In this document: in pieces, positions 35,406 through 37,556 of the stretch
Numbering within the stretch: the stretch's first letter is position 1
Layout of the letters: each line of letters begins with the position of its first letter
From: Vicingaceae bacterium
GTDB lineage: Bacteria; Bacteroidota; Bacteroidia; Flavobacteriales_E; Vicingaceae
DNA: 37,556 nt
Reading direction: 5' to 3'
Assembly (NCBI GenBank): GCA_026003395.1
Contig: BPHE01000019.1
Location: forward strand, 1 to 37,556
The notes under the pieces: generated by a model
What the model saw: only the letters and a program-made list of their open reading frames with translations
Database searches by the model: none
Told to the model about the DNA's origin: nothing
Translations under genes and position numbers: made by a program

Positions 35406-36029
35406 ATGAAGTTAACAAGAGAATATTATTTGCAAGAAGATGTTGTGTCATTGGCAAAAGATCTATTGGGTAAAGTGATTTATACAAATATAGAAGGAAG
35501 TATTTGCGCCGGTATAATTACTGAAACAGAGGCCTATGCGGGCGTAAACGACAGGGCTTCTCATGCATATAATAATCGTTTGACCGAACGTACCAAAATA
35601 ATGTATATGATCGGAGGAACGGCATATGTTTATCTTTGTTATGGTATTCATTACCTTTTTAATATTGTTACAAATCGTAAAAACATACCCCATGCTGTAT
35701 TGATTCGTTCAATATTGCCATATGAAGGAATAGATTTAATGTTAAAGAGGCGTAATTTGAAAAATTTTGATTTAAAAAAATTTTCAGGTCCGGGCAATGT
35801 TACACGTTCTTTGGGAATTGATATCAGTCACAATGGAATTGATCTGTGCGATTCAGATGAAATTTGGATTGAAGATCATCAAATTCGCGTGCATGATGAC
35901 AATATACTTGTAACTCCCAGAATCGGGGTTGATTATGCCGGAGAAGATGCTAAACTGCCTTACAGGTTTGTTGTCAAGAATGCAGCAACCTTGTCAAGGT
36001 CCAGTAAATACCGAAAAATATTAAAATAA
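35406..36029 (+). CDS. DNA-3-methyladenine glycosylase (AAG/MPG family)
   Basis: Excises alkylated purines such as 3-methyladenine, 7-methylguanine and hypoxanthine, starting base-excision repair. The 207-aa protein has the catalytic glutamate E42 in ITETEAYAGVNDRASHAYNN, the intercalating tyrosine region VYLCYGIHYLFNIVTN and the FSGPGNVTRSLGID motif of AAG glycosylases. It is the MPG type, not AlkA or Tag. With the ATL protein (21889-22224) the window carries two alkylation-damage functions. Its last 56 nt overlap the small membrane protein encoded on the other strand. Confidence 0.93.
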   Translation: MKLTREYYLQEDVVSLAKDLLGKVIYTNIEGSICAGIITETEAYAGVNDRASHAYNNRLTERTKIMYMIGGTAYVYLCYGIHYLFNIVTNRKNIPHAVLIRSILPYEGIDLMLKRRNLKNFDLKKFSGPGNVTRSLGIDISHNGIDLCDSDEIWIEDHQIRVHDDNILVTPRIGVDYAGEDAKLPYRFVVKNAATLSRSSKYRKILK

Positions 36030-36162
36030 AAATCAACACCGTAATGGCAGAACGTTTGTCCAAACCGTATGCACGGTGATCATATTTATATGCCCAAATC
36101 AAATAAATGATGAAAACAATGAAAAACGAAACGGCAAACGCTATGCGACCGGGTGTGAACAT
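35974..36162 (-). CDS. Small two-span membrane protein, unknown function
   Basis: A 62-aa protein with two hydrophobic spans (about 5-23 and 39-55) joined by a charged loop (YKYDHRAYGLDKRS), a topology like many small Bacteroidota membrane proteins. It starts 5 nt after the stop of the exported protein upstream, which supports it as a real gene, but its C terminus overlaps the end of the glycosylase gene by 56 nt on the opposite strand. The homology is not identified. Confidence 0.6.
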   Translation of the reverse strand: MFTPGRIAFAVSFFIVFIIYLIWAYKYDHRAYGLDKRSAITVLIFILIFFGIYWTLTRLLHS

Positions 36163-36167
36163 AACAA

Positions 36168-36605
36168 TTAATTCACTTTAGATTTTTCAACAACCCAGGT
36201 GTCATTTTCTTTGACTAATAACACTTCCAGTTTTACGGGATTGTCTTTTCTGAAAGAGCCGGTTATCTCAATTTTATCTTCTTTGATGGGTTTGATTTTT
36301 AATTGGAAATAACTATCTAAACTTCCTTTGTAAAACTGTTTGAAAGTATTGATTTCGTCAAATGTCAGAATCTTCACCCTCTTTCCGAATTTAAACAAGA
36401 TTAAATTATCCGGAATCTGATCGGTTTTAATGATAATGATGGGTGTTTCTCCACTTTTTTCGCTTTCTGTATAAATATCTTTTAAAGCATTGAGATCGAT
36501 TACTCGCTGCAAACAAATAGTCAGGTCTTTGGTCGATTGACTTTTTACGGTTAAGATGCTAAAAACGAAAAAAAACAAAATTAAAAAGTTGCTTGCCGGT
36601 TTCAT
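36168..36605 (-). CDS. Exported protein of unknown function
   Basis: A 145-aa protein with a signal peptide (about 1-22, ending VKSQ) and a compact mixed alpha/beta mature part: an N-terminal helical cap, a TPIIIIKTDQIPDNLILFKFGKRV strand region and a long C-terminal beta hairpin (YFQLKIKPIKEDKIEITGSF...LEVLLVKENDTWVVEKSKVN) of a type seen in lipid- or ligand-binding NTF2-like folds (a guess only). I do not recognise the family. It has a consensus promoter directly upstream (36626-36656) and probably co-transcribes the small membrane protein. Confidence 0.7.
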   Translation of the reverse strand: MKPASNFLILFFFVFSILTVKSQSTKDLTICLQRVIDLNALKDIYTESEKSGETPIIIIKTDQIPDNLILFKFGKRVKILTFDEINTFKQFYKGSLDSYFQLKIKPIKEDKIEITGSFRKDNPVKLEVLLVKENDTWVVEKSKVN

Positions 36606-36625
36606 TTTATAATAAATTCAATTAA

Positions 36626-36656
36626 CAAAAATAAATTTTTGCTTTGAACCTGCAAA
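36626..36656 (-). promoter_or_regulatory. Consensus Bacteroidota promoter for the exported-protein gene
   Basis: On the minus strand TTTG (36656-36653), exactly 19 nt of spacer, then TATTTTTG (36633-36626): a perfect match to TTTG-N19-TAnnTTTG. It lies 20 nt before the start codon at 36605, inside the 60-nt gap after the 116-aa gene. Confidence 0.8.
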
Positions 36657-36665
36657 AATTATTCC

Positions 36666-37016
36666 TTAAAAATTCTTGATTAGTTTCATTTGCATACGGG
36701 CAATGGCAGGATTGACGGGGGGAAGATTCAGAATGGTGAGTTTCCAGGCAATTTCACTTAATACCCAATCCTCAACCACCGAACCGTTTTTTTCGATAAA
36801 AATACGACGAAAATGCAATTTTTGAGGTAGATTGGATTGTTTGATAGCAGATATAGAACGGGATACCGCCTCACGAATGTGTTGTTCATCGTTAATACCA
36901 AAAAAATTGGAAATCTCGCTGGCAAAATAAATCAGGTTTTTACTTTCAATTAAGTCGATCCAATCATTTTGATAATCCATATCATCAAAAATAACAGAAA
37001 GTGAATAGCATTTCAT
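36666..37016 (-). CDS. 116-aa protein of unknown function adjoining a DnaJ-type chaperone
   Basis: A cytoplasmic, mixed alpha/beta protein with no signal or membrane span. It begins 4 nt after the chaperone stop, so it is co-transcribed with it. Visible pieces are YQNDWIDLIESKNLIYFASEISNFFG, a helical stretch with HIREAVSRSISAIKQ, KLHFRRIFIEKNGSVVEDWVLSEIAWKLTILNLP and the C-terminal PPVNPAIARMQMKLIKNF. It is not CbpM (different sequence), although the position next to a DnaJ/CbpA-type protein suggests a modulating or client role. I cannot name the family. Confidence 0.65.
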   Translation of the reverse strand: MKCYSLSVIFDDMDYQNDWIDLIESKNLIYFASEISNFFGINDEQHIREAVSRSISAIKQSNLPQKLHFRRIFIEKNGSVVEDWVLSEIAWKLTILNLPPVNPAIARMQMKLIKNF

Positions 37017-37020
37017 ATCA

Positions 37021-37556
37021 TTAAACTTTTGTGGTTTTCTTTTCTTTCATCATTTTTAATTTTTCGAATAATTCTTTTTCTTCGGAAGTCAGATTTGAAG
37101 GAATTACAACGTTTATTTCAACATACATATCTCCGTATTGTCCGGGTTTATCATACACCGGCATTCCTTTTCCTCTCAAACGCAATTTTTTTCCTGGTTG
37201 TATACCCGGAGGTAATTTTATTTTCACGGGGCCGGTAAAAGTATTTACTTCAATTTCTCCTCCTAAAACAGCGGTGTAAATATCAATGTCGATTTTTTGA
37301 TAAAGATCGTTGTTTTCTCGTCTGTAAAGGAAGTGTGGTTGAACATGTAAATGAATGTAGAGGTCGCCATTTTCTCCTCCATTTATTCCGGGAGCTCCTT
37401 TCCCTTTCACTTTCAAAACCTGACCTTCGTAAGCACCGGGTTTTATATTTATTTTGATTTTTTCACCGTTGATATTGATTATTCTGGATGTTCCATGAAA
37501 TGCTTCTTCCAGTGTGAGAGTAATATCCGTTTTGTAATCCTGTCCTTTGAAAGCAC
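37021..37556 (-). CDS. DnaJ/CbpA-type co-chaperone, C-terminal part (5' truncated by window)
   Basis: The frame is open to the window edge and encodes at least 178 residues of the DnaJ C-terminal peptide-binding domains: LTLEEAFHGTSRIININGEKI, IKPGAYEGQVLKVKGKG, then the second barrel GGENGDLYIHLHVQPHFLYRRENNDLYQK and the end FTGPVKIKLPPGIQPGKKLRLRGKGMP. No CxxCxGxG zinc repeats precede domain I within view, so a CbpA-like (type II) J protein is more likely than DnaJ itself. The J domain would lie outside the window. It stimulates the Hsp70 DnaK. Confidence 0.93.
   Translation of the reverse strand, partial: AFKGQDYKTDITLTLEEAFHGTSRIININGEKIKINIKPGAYEGQVLKVKGKGAPGINGGENGDLYIHLHVQPHFLYRRENNDLYQKIDIDIYTAVLGGEIEVNTFTGPVKIKLPPGIQPGKKLRLRGKGMPVYDKPGQYGDMYVEINVVIPSNLTSEEKELFEKLKMMKEKKTTKV

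Noticed and set aside
37029-37279. Plus-strand frames over the DnaJ region
   Set aside because: They are shadows of the chaperone gene on the minus strand.
1-37556. CRISPR arrays, tRNA/rRNA genes, insertion sequences, prophage or toxin-antitoxin genes
   Set aside because: No spaced repeats, tRNA T-arm signatures, transposase-like ORFs or toxin pairs were seen in either strand.

Overview
The window is an ordinary-looking chromosomal stretch of a low-G+C member of the Bacteroidota. The evidence is: an Ig/PKD adhesin ending in a gliding-motility-type (type IX secretion, type B) C-terminal domain, a DUF5686/carboxypeptidase-regulatory-like outer-membrane protein, the Bacteroidota form of LptB, a CNNM/CorC plus SurA-N/PpiD pair, and two promoters fitting the Bacteroidota TTG-N19/20-TAnnTTTG pattern. 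Gene density is high, with many 4-nt ATGA overlaps. No tRNA, rRNA, CRISPR array, insertion sequence or prophage gene was seen.

Layout. (1) 1-2029: C-terminal two thirds of an RND efflux permease, then a 382-nt non-coding gap. (2) 2412-8987, plus strand: dolichol-phosphate-mannose-synthase-like glycosyltransferase, tatC, an AhpD-like CxxC protein, a DUF5686 outer-membrane protein, lptB and aroB. (3) 8998-9702, minus: an outer-membrane-barrel-like protein. (4) 9747-12908, plus: threonine aldolase, an LpxD-type acyltransferase and a SpoIIE/RsbU-type phosphatase, all overlapping. (5) 12912-18330, minus: a long co-directional run, in transcription order GNAT acetyltransferase, a 43-aa lipoprotein, two PrcB-like envelope proteins, thyA, rsgA, dtd, a MazG-like enzyme and an N-acetyl-sugar amidotransferase homologue. 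(6) 18431-22897, minus: trmB, an alkyltransferase-like protein, a CNNM/CorC protein and a PpiD/SurA-type isomerase, closed by a strong terminator. (7) 23057-28344, plus: proline dehydrogenase, coaX, an outer-membrane protein, a TPR protein, lptC and a small membrane protein. (8) 28503-32507: a giant secreted SBBP/Ig/PKD protein with its own promoter. (9) 32603-37556: ligA (minus), a secreted alpha/beta hydrolase and a 3-methyladenine DNA glycosylase (plus), then small envelope proteins, an unknown protein and a truncated DnaJ/CbpA-type chaperone (minus).

Many genes serve the cell envelope: LPS acylation and export (LpxD, LptB, LptC), Tat export, outer-membrane barrels, lipoproteins and periplasmic folding. 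They are interleaved with housekeeping metabolism and DNA or tRNA quality control (LigA, AAG, ATL, Dtd, MazG, TrmB).

The most unusual items are: the GNAT / 43-aa lipoprotein / tandem PrcB-like locus (16611-18330), where one PrcB-like gene has its lipoprotein signal peptide thrown out of frame by one base; an amidotransferase homologue that has lost half of its expected cysteine quartet; and a sharply G+C-richer PKD block inside the adhesin. I did not find a clear new defence or mobile system.
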